The notes below the pieces were generated by a model. The model was not told the DNA's origin. It saw only the letters and a program-made list of their open reading frames with translations, and did not search any database. Shown here one piece after another: positions 12,301 through 27,300 of a stretch of 64,000 nucleotides of DNA. Numbering within the stretch: position 1 is the first letter of the stretch; each line of letters begins with the position of its first letter. The stretch is taken from positions 23,501 through 87,500 of the forward strand of contig CAMXCT020001985.1 in assembly GCA_947184155.2 (NCBI GenBank), read 5' to 3'. The DNA is from Cladocopium goreaui. Lineage: Eukaryota > Sar > Dinophyceae > Suessiales > Symbiodiniaceae. Both the position numbers and the translations under genes were made by a program.

Positions 12301-15300
12301 CAGGGGATTCACCATCAAATTCGGGGTACCGATGTTGGGAACTACATCTGCCAACAGACAGGAGGTTTATCCAATGGATACTACGGATACAATCAACAAT
12401 CATAATTTTGGACAGCTCCCCAAGAACCAGCTTCATGATCTCCATGGTTCCGATGCACGAGAATCGATGGAGCAATCTTCCATCAAAAATGGAATGGCTA
12501 TAGAGACTATAGAGAATAACTGGTTGGTGGTTTCAACCCCTCTGAAAAATATTAGTCAGATGGGATGATTATTCCCAATATATGGAAAAGTAAAAAATGT
12601 TCCAAACCACCAATCAGATAACCGATTAATGTTTGCACCCGATTAGTGTCCTGGTACCCTATTGTGAGAAATTTCTTGCTCCTAATTCAGTCACATGCAA
12701 ATTGTTGGGGGGGAACTCTATTGTGAGATTTTTTTCCAGATGAGATTTTTTCCAGATTTTTTTTCATTTTCTTTTTCCAAATGCTTTAACTTTTTTTAAA
12801 AAAAAATATTTTTTCTAATTATTTACGTTTATTTATTAGATTTTTAATTTTATAATTAGATGCCTTATTAAACCCTTATTAAAAAAACAGCATCCAGACA
12901 ATTTTTCAAAGGGGTACCTCATGAGTGGCTCAGTTACTCAATAATATAATTGTTTGGATGGTACTCTATTGTGAGCACCAACTTTTTGGAGTGAAAAAAA
13001 AGCAAAACCCTTTCTCCACCTTTCTTTGGGTAAAGCTGGCCCTTTCACTTTAGAAAGCCATAGTTGTGTTAAAGCTTTAAAATGCAAGGTTTCCCAAATA
13101 ATTAGATGCCTTATTAAACCCTTATTAAAAAACAGCATCCAGACAATTTTTCAAGGGTGTACCTCATGAGTGGCTCAGTTACTCAATAATATAATTGTTT
13201 GGATGGTACTCTATTGTGAGCACCAACTTTTGGGAGTGAAAAAAAAGCAAAACCCTTTCTCCACCTTTCTTTGGGTAAAGCTGGCCCCTTTACTGTAGAA
13301 AGCCATAGTTGTGTTAAAACTTTAAAATGCAAGGCTTTCCAAATAATTAGATGCCTTATTAAACCCTTATTAAAAAACAGCATCCAAACAATTTTTCAAG
13401 GTGGTACCCCATGAGTGGCTGAGTTACTCAATAATATGAATGTTTGGATGGTACTCTATTGTGCCAAGCAACTTTTGGGGTTGAAAAAAAATAAAAACAC
13501 TTTCTCAACCTTTCTTTGAGTAAAGCTGGTCCATTTACTTTAGGAAACCATATTTGTATTAAAGCTTTAAAATGCAAGGTTTTCCAAATAATTAGATGCC
13601 TTATTAAACCCTTATTAAAAAACAGCACCCAGACAATTTTTCAAGGGGATACCTCATGACTGACTCAGTTACTCAATAATATAATTGTTTGGATGGTACT
13701 CTATTGTGAGCACCAACTTGTGGGAGTGAAAAAAAAAACAAAACCCTTTCTCCACCTTTCTTTGGGTAAAGCTGATGCCTTTACTTTAGAAAGCCATATT
13801 TGTGTTAAAACTTTAAAATGCAAGGCTTTCCAAATAATTAGATGCCTTATTAAACCCTTATTAAAAAACAGCATCCAAACAATTTTTCAAAGGGGTACCT
13901 CATGAGTGGCTCAGTTACTGAATAATATAATTGTTTGGATGGTACTCTATTGTGAGCACCAACTTTTGGGAGTGAAAAAAAAACGAAACCCTTTCTCCAC
14001 CTTTCTTTGGGTAAAGCTGGTCCTTTCACTTTAGAAAGCCATAGTTGTGATAAAACTTTAAAATGCAAGGTTTTCCCAAATAATTAGATGCCTTATTAAA
14101 CCCTTATTAAAAAAACAGCATCCAGACAATTTTTCAAGGGTGTACCTCATGAGTGGCTCAGTTACTGAATAATATAATTGTTTGGATGGTACTCTATTGT
14201 GAGCACCAACTTTTGGGAGTGAAAAAAAAAGCAAAACCCTTTCTCCACCTTTCTTTGGGTAAAGCTGGCCCCTTTACTGTAGAAAGCCATAGTTGTGCTA
14301 AAACTTTAAAATGCAAGGCTTTCCAAATAATTAGATGCCTTATTAAACCCTTATTAAAAAACAGCATCCAGACAATTTTTCAAAGGGGTACCTCATGAGT
14401 GGCTCAGTTACTGAATAATATAATTGTTTGGATGGTACTCTATTGTGAGCACCAACTTTTTGGAGTGAAAAAAAAAACGAAACCCTTCTCCACCTTTCTT
14501 TGGGTAAAGCTGGTCCTTTCACTTTAGAAAGCCATAGTTGTGATAAAACTTTAAAATGCAAGGTTTCCCAAATACTTGGATGCCTTATTAAACCCTTATT
14601 AAAAAACAGCATCCAGACAATTTTTCAAGGGTGTACCTCATGAGTGGCTCAGTTACTGAATAATATAATTGTTTGGATGGTACTCTATTGTGAGCACCAA
14701 CTTTTTGGAGTGAAAAAAGAAACGAAACCCTTTCTCCACCTTTCTTTGGGTAAAGCTGGTCCTTTCACTTTAGAAAGCCATAGTTGTGATAAAGCTTTAA
14801 AATGCAAAGCTTTCCAAATAATTAGATGCCTTATTAAACCCTTATTAAAAAACAGCATCCAGACAATTTTTCAAAGGGGTACCTCATGAGTGGCTCAGTT
14901 ACTGAATAATATAATTGTTTGGATGGTACTCTATTGTGAGCACCAACTTTTTGGAGTGAAAAAAAAAACGAAACCCTTTCTCCACCTTTCTTTGGGTAAA
15001 GCTGGTCCTTTCACTTTAGAAAGCCATAGTTGTGATAAAACTTTAAAATGCAAGCTTTCCCAAATAATTAGATGCCTTATTAAACCCTTATTAAAAAACA
15101 GCATCCAGACAATTTTTCAAGGGTGTACTCATGAGTGGCTCAGTTACTCAATAATATAATTGTTTGGATGGTACTCTATTGTGAGCACCAACTTTTGGGA
15201 GTGAAAAAAAAATGAAAGTAAATTAAAAGTAAATTGAAATCAATTGAAAGTAAATTGAAATCAATTGAAAGTAAATTGAAAGTAAATTAAAAGTAAATGG

Positions 15301-18300
15301 AAATCAATTGAAAGTAAATTGAACGTAAATTAAAAATAAATTGAAATCAATTGAAAGTAAATTGAAAGTAAATTAAAAGTAAATTGAAATCAATTGAAAG
15401 TAAATTGAAATCAATTGAAAGTAAATTAAAAGTAAATTGAAATCAATTGAAAGTAAATTGAAATCAATTGAAAGTAAATTAAAAGTAAATTGAAATCAAT
15501 TGAAGGTAAATTGAAAGTAAATTGAAATCAATTAAAAGTAAATTGAAATCAATTGAAAGTAAATTGAAATCAATTGAAAGTAAATTGAAATCCTTTCTTA
15601 AGTTGATTGACCAAAAAAATGTTGAGGGGGGGGCCAAAAAAAGTGCGAGTTATAGAGTATCCTCAAATTGTTTAGGGGGGGGGCCCTCACACTAATCAGA
15701 TGCAAACATTAACCAATCAGACCCTGGTTTCTGCAGGATGTCCTTTTTTTTAAACCACGAGATTCCCTAGGTGAAACAACCTTGGCTTGGCCTCTCCGTC
15801 GGACCATTCCAGCTTGGCTGGTGGGCCGGGGTCATACACCCCACTGCACTCTCGGTCAAGAAACATCGTCACCTCATGGGCCAGTCCCAGATTCTCCATG
15901 GGCCAGTGCATCTCTATCTACCTTCATAGGTAAATGTTGCTGGGCGTTCATGTATAAATACGTATTGATAGAAATACACATATGATACATTTCTGCGTTC
16001 AGGGGTGCTCGTTATTTAAAGGCTTTCCGAAAGTCAATTCATCACACTGCTGTAGCCAAGTCGCAGCGCTGCGTGGGAAAATCGGAACGCGACTCAGAGA
16101 AGTTGGGGAAGCTTTCATTTTGGAATCCCAATACACCTGCGACAGGCTTCCGTGTGGTGAATTGGCATGCCAATCTTTATAAATATAATAGAAATAATAT
16201 TAACAGACCAATGTATGAGTATGTATTGTCAATGTATGTATCTCATGTATATCTGTATGTATGGGTATGTATTGTTAATGCATGTATCTCATGTACATCT
16301 GCCTGTATGTATCTACATATAACATTATATAACTATATATACATATGAGCATGTCAACAAAGCTAACAAAACATATCTATCTATCTTGTCCTCTATCCAC
16401 ATCATCTTGAGAGCGTCATTCGCAAATTAAAGCACCAAACTTATCGCGGTTGAAGCCTTGTGGGAGTCAGGTCGAGACCAAAAACCTCCAAAAAGATATC
16501 CCATGTCTTGGATGAAGTGATCTCAGAACATGTTGATGGTTGGTAACTGGGAGAAAGGGAATGGGGGCCCCAATGCACCATTTGTTTAGCTGGCTTGCTG
16601 CAAGCCATGGCCCCAACTTGCAGATGATTTTCTCATGTAAAACCCTCCAAATTGCAGATGATTTTCCCATTAAAGACTTCATTTCTGCTGGGATTTGCCC
16701 ATGAATTCCTCCATTTATAGCTGGGATGTCCCATGGACGCCATGGATCATGGTGTTTTTTCACAGCTCCGGAGGGTTTTTCGTGCGGTGACGTGCTGCGC
16801 GCCTTCCAATCTCGGATCAGCAGAGTGTACTGCCGCAGGCTGCTGCTCCAACGTCCTTGCAGCTGATCTTGGATCCAGCTGGAACCATCACCTGGGCAGC
16901 CAGGAATCCCCAGAAGGATATCCACAGATGATAGAAAGCCCAAGAAAGATAGAACAGTGATTTAGTACTATTGTAGTGGGAATTCACTTGATTCACTTGT
17001 TCTATCTTTTTTCGGATGACTACACATTTATGTAGTGAGATGATTTTCCAATCACACATTAGATGCTTTGCCATGTTTGATTACTTCAAGGTATGGAACA
17101 ACTATCTCATTTTTTTGTCACTGGACCCATGTGATCATGTGGCAACATCCCAGCATCCTTGATCACTCAACTTCGGTCTGAAAAGCAACTGCCAATGAGC
17201 CTGAAAAGGTTTCTGTTCAATGCAATCGTCATGAGAGTTCCACATGACGAATGCATCAGCCATCAACTTCTCTGACTTATTATCTGGAAAAACTATAATT
17301 TTTCACTAACCTGAATAGTTCGGCCAGCTATGGGGATGATGTCCCTAAAATAAACCATGATTCCAGGCGGTCCAGAGAACAGTGAAGGTCGATATAATTT
17401 ACCGGAAATACTGTCCCATCATATCCCATGATATTCCCATGATACTGCCATTGATGTTGGTTAAATCACCATTTTTCCTATGGCTTCCTTTGGTTTTGTC
17501 AAGCCGCTCCACTGGAGTTCTGCGGGTGGACCCCAGACGATGCGCGCCGTGTGCCCTGGTATTTGGACCTGGGCGCCGGGACCTGGGACCTTGGGGAATT
17601 TCTCGCTGGATTTCAGAAAACAATGACGTGTTTCTTCGGCAAAAATGGACAGGAGATTTTTCAGGGGAAAATGGAACATCCTTTGATATAAATATATATA
17701 TATAGATAGATATAGATATAGATATAGATATAGATAGATATAGATATAGATATAGATATAGATATAGATATAGATATATAATATAATATATATATATATG
17801 TATGTATGTATAGTGATGCATATATAGGTATATAGATTATATATGATAATATAGATAGACTAATAGAGAGATGTAGATCTAGATCATTTTTTCTACCAAA
17901 CCCTCCATGTACAAGGGATGTCCCAGCGGCCTGCCATTTTTGATGACAGAGGGTATATCCCCATGTTTGATGGTTCATATCCCCCGGCTCTTATGTCCTT
18001 ATGACATTCCTATTAAATCCCAATGATCCAATCATTTTCCCAAAAATCCCTATTCTTGTTGCTCCCATCTGTTTCCCCATAGATGACCTAATCCCTATAA
18101 TCTAAATGGGTAACATGTCCTATTCTCGTCTGTCAGCCCACTTATTTCTTGCCCCAATATTAAACATCCTCCAAAAAAATGGTTTAGTAGCTGATTTACA
18201 CATAGTTGGTAGCATTTAGGGGGTGTTTAGTATGAATGGGGGATGGAATTCTTATAGTTGTTCCATTATTTTCCATTAAAAACAAATGCTGCTATTTGGT

Positions 18301-21300
18301 AATATTCCCATATCTCCATTGTATCTCCATGATAACCAGTAGGTCAACATTTTATAATAATATGCAAATATTTCCATAGATTTCCTAAGGCCGCATAATT
18401 CATCTAAATGGCTAACATCTCGCTAGTCTTCCTCGTTGACCGCTACCCTCTGGTAAACTAAGAGTTTGCTATTGAAAATGGCCATTGAGTTCGTTGATTT
18501 ACCCAAATAGCAAACTGTGAGTTTGTCAGAGGGTATTAACCAATAATCATCTAGTTGGGTTAACATATGCTAACCATCTATTACTACCATGTATTAACCA
18601 CCTGTCTTTAAGGATATCTTTTATAACCAGCGTGGCCAGCGATGGCACCGAGCCACTCGCAGCCCGGGCAGGGCCTCCAGCGGAGTGGGATATGCCACGT
18701 CCTTCTTCCAGAGCTTCAAATCTCGGAAAGCCGCCTCAGCGGGGATCCCTGGTGCAATGATCCCAAAGGAAAAACGCCATGGGCCATGGATGAAGTGTCC
18801 AAAAATGTAGGTGTTTTACCATGGTTTAGCAATTAAACATAGTGATTTCACATGGTTTAACTATCATAAATAGTGGTTTCACATGGTTTGCAGATCCAAA
18901 ATTGGGGTGTCACATGGATTAAGTATCAAAAATAGGGATATGTGGCATGTGAATGGATTGTGTTTGGGAAAATCTACAGGAGCCCACGGCTTTTTCCCAT
19001 CCAATTGGTGGTGCTGCAGTGCTGAGTTTTCATGGTCCAATTCGGGGAGATTTTGAAAACCCCACACCGCAAGGTGCACATCAATTAAGCAGTACTCAAG
19101 TTGATTCAACTAAGTTCATGGACTTGAACTCAGCTTAAGCTAATTCAAGCAAGCATTAACAATCCCATAAATAGATATAAATGGATATACATAGATATAT
19201 AAATAGATATAAATAGATATATAAATAGATATAAATAGATATAAATAGACATAAATAGATATAAATAGATATAAATAGATATGAATAGATATAAATAGAT
19301 ATAAATAGATATAAATAATAGTTATTGGATTAACTTAGCAAGTACGTACCAAATTTAGCGATTATGACTTGGACATGTCTCGAACTAAGTGATAGGGGCT
19401 TACAACTGGAGGCACCACCGTGTGTTCTTCTCGGATTTTCTGCTCGTACTTGTGGTTTGTATCAGCTTGCTGTGGTCACAGCAATGGGATGGAGGACACA
19501 TCCCCAATTTAGATTGTCCTCCAATGTGGTTCCCCGCAGTTACTTTGTTCGGTTATAATTTGTTTATAAATCGCATTGAGTCATTGAACATAATTCATGT
19601 ATATACTATAGTTATATCCACCATTAAACCCAATCGCTAGCAATGTGATCGCCAACTTTCCTATCGTTTGCTATGTTGGTTTATAAATGTCAATTTAACT
19701 TTTTTTTTCGATATTGAGATATGAGTTTCATTGGATTTCATGATATACCCTCCGGTTATTTAACATAGCCATGGTATAGATGGCCCATAGAAATAGATGG
19801 TTTACCTATTAAAAATGGTGATTTTCCCTGGCTATGTTAAAGAACCAGAGGGTATCCAGCCATATTCACCCTCAAAGTAGGCCTGTTTGTTGCTGCGCCA
19901 CGGCACCACCGGCACTTCGTCGCTCCTTCGGAGCCAAACTCCCTGGTGCTCCAGCAGAAATCGTCGCGCGTCGGCTTCGTCTGCCAGGGAAGTGACATCT
20001 GAAAGCTCCTGCACAACGTCATTGCTGACCATGGTTCATCAATGGTACCCATATGCACCATGGTGCTGGATTTTTCACCAACATTTGCCCGAACAAAATC
20101 ACCCAAATGTAGGTAGTTATATACCATACATGGAGCATATGGGGTATGTTTACCATTGAAATTATGGAGATTTTAGAGTTGATTTATGTTAGCTAAGTTG
20201 GTTTCGACAAAACTCCAATCACTGTTGGATTGGCCATCACTGGGGGGGGGCCAAATCATGGCCCATGGTAACTACCCACGGTTCAAGTGTGCAAAGGATG
20301 ACCCTAAAGGCACTGCTTTCCCCACTTTATATCCAGTATTGTTTCATGAAATCCCGACAACTTTGTTGGTTTATATCCCCATTCCATCATATTCCATCCA
20401 CAGGTTGATAGACACATGCCAGTTACTTGATGTCTGAAATCCGCAATGGCCCAATTGGTTCACAAAAAATCATGGGGGAAAAAAATCATGTGGCCATATG
20501 TGGCCCAATCATCAACCACCCCGGCAAAACTCCATATTTCATGGCTGCTATGTGGCCACCATCCCCTGTGACCTCGCTCGAGTCCTGCTGCACCAGGCCT
20601 GCAAGACCCAATTGACGCACCACCTGCTAAAACCGGGCTGCGCCAAAGGCCGGGTCCAGTGCCATGTGAAGCTTCGGAACTGTTAAGAGTAGAGTAGGGT
20701 AGAGTAGACTAGATAGATAGATCGATCGATCGATAGATTCTGTAAATAGATTATATATATATATGTGTACGTAGACAATGGGAAAAGATGTATGGGGAAT
20801 GACCTTACAATGATTCACACGACACATGATGCCGAAATAAGGTCATGCGGGGATGATTCCCCGTACCAACCTTCGCGCCTGGCTGGCCACATCTGGGGTG
20901 TCTGGGAAGACCGCCGTGACGGCGCCTGGCAAAACCCTTTGGATGAACTTTGTTGGTATGAGAAAACTGAGAAAACCATCTATTTTTCTATCTGTGCGTC
21001 TATCTATCTATCTTTCCATCCATCCATCCATCCATATATATATATCATTATATATCTATTTTTCTAGCTAATCTAATATAATCTATATAATATGATATAA
21101 TATGTTTATCTATTATATATCTAAATATATCTAAAATACTCTATTCTATCTAGCGATTCACCCATATCCATCTATACATGACATCAATGATATCCATGAC
21201 CCGTGGCATTTGCACGGTATCACAACATCTGAAATGGCTCTACCCTGGACTCCGGAGCTATGGGTTAATATCAGATCAACCAAACATAAGAAAAGGTACC

Positions 21301-24300
21301 AACAGTGAATATATGTAATATCTCCAGAATATGTGAATTGGATTGAATTGCTATACATTGGAATCATATTCCAACTCACAAAGTTGAAACATCCCGAATT
21401 TCGGAACCATTTCACTTTCCAAAAAAAACGCATGGCCACATGGCGAGGTTGCAGGAATGCGGGCGCCAAACAACCTTAAGGCCAAAACATCAAATGCCCA
21501 ACTGCGATATTCTGGAGATTTCCAGAGAACAGTTTGCTATTGAAGCCATGGCCATTGAGTTCGTTGATTTACCCTCTGGTTATGACTAACAGTTTGCCAT
21601 GGAAAGATCCACCATTTTTCATCGGTAAACCATCTATTTCTATGGGCCATCTATACCATGGCTATGTTAGTCATAACCAGAGGGTAGAAATAACATGTCC
21701 CTTTATTGTCCATAATACCGATGTCATTGTTACTATTGTTATTATCATTTCCGTTGTTATTATCATGATTATTATGATGATTATTGACAATCATAATGAT
21801 AATCACCATCATGATAAATAACCAGATGGTACCCATTAAAAATAGTGATTTTCCATAGCAAGCTGGTGTTCCATGAGCTCCCACAGGCCACCAGTGTTCC
21901 CCTGACTTGGTCCTGGATTGGTTTTCAGAGTCAACCCCAATGAGGCTTCATCATGCCCAGGAAATCATATAGAAAAAACCCATCAAAATGCCCGGGAAAT
22001 CATATAGAAAAACCCATCAAAATGCCCAGGAAATCATATAGAAAAACCCATCAAAATGCCCAGGAACTCATATAGAAAAACCCATCAAAATGCCCGGGAA
22101 ATCATATAGAAAAACCCATCAAAATGCCCGGGAAATCATATAGAAAAACCCATCAAAATGCCCGGGAAATCATATAGAAAAAACCATCAAAATGCCCGGG
22201 AAATCATATAGAAAAAACCCATCAAAATGCCCGGGAAATCATATAGAAAAAACCCATCAAAATGCCCGGGAAATCATATAGAAAAACCCATCAAAATGCC
22301 CGGGAAATCATATAGAAAAACCCATCAAAATGCCCGGGAAATCATATAGAAAAACCCATCAAAATGCCCGGGAAATCATATAGAAAAACCCATCAAAATG
22401 CCCGGGAAATCATATAGAAAAACCCATCAAAATGCCCGGGAAATCATACAGAAAACCCATCAAAATGCCCGGGAAATCATACAGAAAAAACCCATCAAAA
22501 TTCCCGGGAAATCATATAGAAAAAACATCATATAGAAAAACCATCAAAATGCCCGGAAATCATATAGAAAAACCCATCAAATGCCCGGGAAATCATATAG
22601 AAAAACCCATCAAAATGCCCGGGAAATCATATAGAAAAACCCATCAAAATGCCCGGTAACTCATCATATCGAACAACCCATCACAATGCCGGGAATCATA
22701 TAGAAAAACCCCATCAAAATGCCCACGGAAATCATATATAAAAACACCCCTCCAAAAAATTCCCGGATAAAATCATATAGAAAAACCCATAAAATGCCCC
22801 GGGAAAAATCATATAGAAAACCCATCAAATGTCCGCGGGAAATCATATAGAAAAACCCATCAAAAATGCCCGGAATCATATAGAAAACCCATCAAAATGC
22901 CGAGAAATCATATAGAAAAAACCCATCAAAATGCCCGGGAAATCATATAGAAAAAACCCATCAAAATGCCCGGGAAATCATATAGAAAAACCCATCAAAA
23001 TGCCCGGGAAATCATATAGAAAAACCCATCAAAATGCCCGGGAAATCATATAGAAAAACCCATCAAAAAGCCCGGGAAATCATATAGAAAAAACCCATCA
23101 AAATGCCCGGGAAATCATATAGAAAAAACCCATCAAAATGCCCGGGAAATCATATAGAAAAACCCATCAAAATGCCCGGGAAATCATATAGAAAAACCCA
23201 TCAAAATGCCCGGGAATCGATATAGAAAAACCCATCAAAATGCCCAAATGCCCGGTGAAAATCTATAGAAAAACCCATCAAAATGCCCGGGAAATCATAT
23301 AGAAAAACCCATCAAAATGCCCGGGAAATCATATAGAAAAACCCATCAAAATGCCCAGGAAATCATATAGAAAAACCCATCAAAATGCCCGGGAAATCAT
23401 ATAGAAAAACCCATCAAAATGCCCGGGAAATCATATAGAAAAACCCATCAAAATGCCCGGGAAATCATGTAGAAAAACCCATCAAAATGCCCAGGAAATC
23501 ATATAGAAAAACCCATCAAAATGCCCGGGAAATCATATAGAAAAACCCATCAAAATGCCCGGGAAATCATATAGAAAAACCCATCAAAATGCCCGGGAAA
23601 TCATATAGAAAAACCCATCAAAATGCCCGGGAAATCATATAGAAAAACCCATCAAAATGCCCGGGAAATCATATAGAAAAACCCATCAAAATGCCCGGGA
23701 AATCATATAGAAAAACCCATCAAAATGCCCGGGAAATCATATAGAAAAACCCATCAAAATGCCCAGGAAATCATATAGAAAAACCCATCAAAATGCCCGG
23801 GAAATCATATAGAAAAACCCATCAAAATGCCCGGGAAATCATATAGAAAAACCCATCAAAATGCCCGGGAAATCATGTAGAAAAACCCATCAAAATGCCC
23901 AGGAAATCATATAGAAAAACCCATCAAAATGCCCGGGAAATCATATAGAAAAACCCATCAAAATGCCCGGTAAAATCATATAGAAAAAACCCATCAAATG
24001 TCCGCGGGTCAATCATATAGAAAACCCATCAAAATGCCCTGAAATCATATAAAAAACCCATCAAAATGCCCGTGGATCAATAGAAAAACCCATTCAAATG
24101 CCGCCAGGAATCATATAGAAAACCCATCAAAATGCCCGGAAATCAGATAGAAAAACACATCAAATGCCCGGGAGATCATATAGAAAAACCCATCGCAAAT
24201 GCCCAGAATCAATATAGAAACCATCAAAATTCCTCGGAATCCTTTAGAAAAACCCATCAAAATGCCCATGAAATCATATAGAAAAACCCATCAAAATGCC

Positions 24301-27300
24301 CGTGAATCATAGTAGAAAACCCATCAAAATCCCCGGAACTCATAAGAAAACCCATCAAATGCCCGGAAATCATATAGAAAAACCCATCAAAATGCCCGGG
24401 AAATCATATAGAAAAAACCCATCAAAATGCCCGGGAAATCATATAGAAAAACCCATCAAAATGCCCGGGAAATCATATAGAAAAACCCATCAAAATGCCC
24501 GGGAAATCATATAGAAAAACCCATCAAAATGCCCGGGAAATCATATAGAAAAACCCATCAAAATGCCCGGGAAATCATATAGAAAAACCCATCAAAATGC
24601 CCGGGAAATCATATAGAAAAACCCATCAAAATGCCCGGGAAATCATATAGAAAAACCCATCAAAATGCCCGGGAAATCATATAGAAAAACCCATCAAAAT
24701 GCCCAGGAAATCATATAGAAAAACCCATCAAAATGCCCGGGAAATCATATAGAAAAACCCATCAAAATGCCCAGGAAATCATATAGAAAAACCCATCAAA
24801 ATGCCCGGGAAATCATATAGAAAAACCCATCAAAATGCCCGGGAAATCACTGGCAAATCATATAGAAAAACATGTCCAGCATCGAAATTTCGTGGACATT
24901 GTGTTGAGGTCTTGGATTTGACCGTGGAAAATCACATAAACATCCGTAAGCCATCATGAAACCTAAACTAATTCCCGTCCACACGAACCAAATCCGGACC
25001 ATACTCCAAACCATTCCCTTAAATTCCCGGTTAAAGTTGTGCATAATAAGAACTCATTTCGACAAGTAATTAATAATAGCACAAGACAACAATAATATAT
25101 AATGTGGTATCATGTCAACCCCGAATTGATGAACCATCGTTTATTCTGCGGGCGGTACCCTCCAAATAGTGATAGTATGATGCTTATAATAATTGGTCCC
25201 CCAAACTTCAACAGCCAATGCGGTTTACGAATCCATGGATGGACATAAACCATCATAAACCAATATTATATTCACCATAAACATTAAAAATCATCATCCC
25301 ACCTCCATCTCCAGATGAAGCATCAAAATCCCATCACCAGGGCCTTGATCTTCCTGGATCTCCGCCAGTCGCATCTCCGGCGTCTCCAAGGTGGAGCCGG
25401 CCGTGCTGCGCCGGCGCTTCTCGCTGTCCGCGGTGCTCAACCGCTGCAGCGTCAGCGACGGCGAGGAGCGGCTGGAGGTGACCGAAGCCACCGAGGGCGC
25501 GACGTCGCGGGGGTCCGGGAGCAACCTGCAACGGGGTGCCCCGGGGTGCCCCCCAGGCCCCAAGGTTCCAAGAAAAAATGTCCTATAGAACTCCTTTACA
25601 TAGGTCACCATTTGATATCTTTGGCCAATTTAGGCCTAAAATCTAGATATGTCCTTGCGTTTCATGAGAATGGTGGATTTTCATGGACTTTCATGGAAGA
25701 TATACCGAAGTAGTTAATGGATGTACACGGGCCACATGAGAGTTTAAGGTTCCTGGTATTAAGATGGTGCAATCTACATTCATGATTGGTCTTGCAAATC
25801 TATTATGATCTCCCGTTGGAGGGGGCAAGGGCCGGGCAAGGGAATGAGAATTCAAAACCTGGGTCTATTGTGACAGTTTATCGGATGGCAAAAATGTTGG
25901 TTTAACTGGGATGAAAGATGGCAGGTTTCCTGGTATTAAGATGTATGAAAATTGTGTGAAGAAGGTATGAAAATGGAGTATCATCATTTTCCGCATTTAC
26001 CCTTACGTAAATAAATGTCAGCAACGTTGAAAATCCATTGTTTCACATGGAAATGATCTACATGCATGGTGGATTTCAATATACCTTTGTTCATGGAGGT
26101 TTCACGGAAATATGACAAAAACATTGACATGCTTGGAGCATCCGAATGACATATCATCACATCATCCCAATGACCAGCCGAGAAACCCAGACATGATGAG
26201 GTCCTCAGAAAGTCTGGGCGGCTGCTTCCTGCCTTTTAAGCTTGGCTCCATGCCAAAGGCGTCTACTCCTGCGTGCAAACGCGCCAGGTCCATGGAGAGG
26301 ACCTGAAAGTGGAACGCTGAAACACCCCATAAATGTGCGTGCATAATTGTAAAAAAAATAGATATATATTATGTATACATATACATATACGAAGATATAT
26401 GATACATTCAATACACCATAGTGCTGTTATATACATTATATCTATACATTGTGTGGGTGTTATGCTCCCTTCTCCGCTACAAGCTGCGGCCGAGTCCTGA
26501 AAGTCCCAAAGCTGGATCCGCCCGGAAGTCGATCTCGGAGATGTGTTCGCTGCCTGCGTCCCACTTGAAGCCATGGCCCAGTCGAAATAGTGGATTTACC
26601 GTGATTTACCCATTGAAAATGGTGATTTTTCCAGAGTTATGTAAACGTTTACCTGAGGGTAATCAATTGCTTATACCCCCCAGTTATATTAATGGAATAT
26701 CCCCCGGTTACGGGATGAAATATGGGTTATAAATGGATTATAAACCACTAAGTGGGATGCACATCCAAGAAAGCCAGCTATAGCAGCTGTGTGTGGAAAC
26801 TCTCCGGCTAGTTTGACGGGTTATATGGTACATCCCCAGTTTGATGGGTGAAATGCATCTTAGATCTTACCATCGTGTTAAAAAGCAGTTCTTTCTCTAT
26901 ACATGTGTATATATATATACATATACAGTATAAAAATAATATGTACATATTTATATTTATATATATACATATACAGTAAAAAAAATAATATTTACATGTT
27001 TACATATTTATATTTATATCTATATCTATATTCAATTATATACATATATATATACACATATTATATCATATATAAGTACACGTATGATCACGTATGTATG
27101 AAATATCCTCAGTTAGATTTATAGATTATACTGCATTATTATGATGCAACCATGTTGAAAAGAAAACCATTTAGATATATGACGGACATATGTATATATA
27201 TATATGTGGAATATCACCAATTGATGGGTTAAGTTATATCAGGGTGGCACCCCCCAAAGTTAAAAGATGTTGTAAGCTTGTCATTACCATCCCCAATAAC

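Noticed and set aside
12938-15159. Recurring 66-89 codon frames on both strands ([11 protein letters not shown] and [11 protein letters not shown] types)
   Set aside because: One per 245-bp unit, not continuous between units, no codon-type conservation; they are by-products of the tandem array.
21952-24872. CRISPR-like appearance of the 34-bp array
   Set aside because: Units abut directly with no unique spacers and the genome is eukaryotic.
25315-25713. Plus-strand 132-codon frame in the GC-rich island
   Set aside because: The minus strand has a frame with G/C at nearly all third positions, proper AG/GT borders and phase agreement with neighbouring exons.
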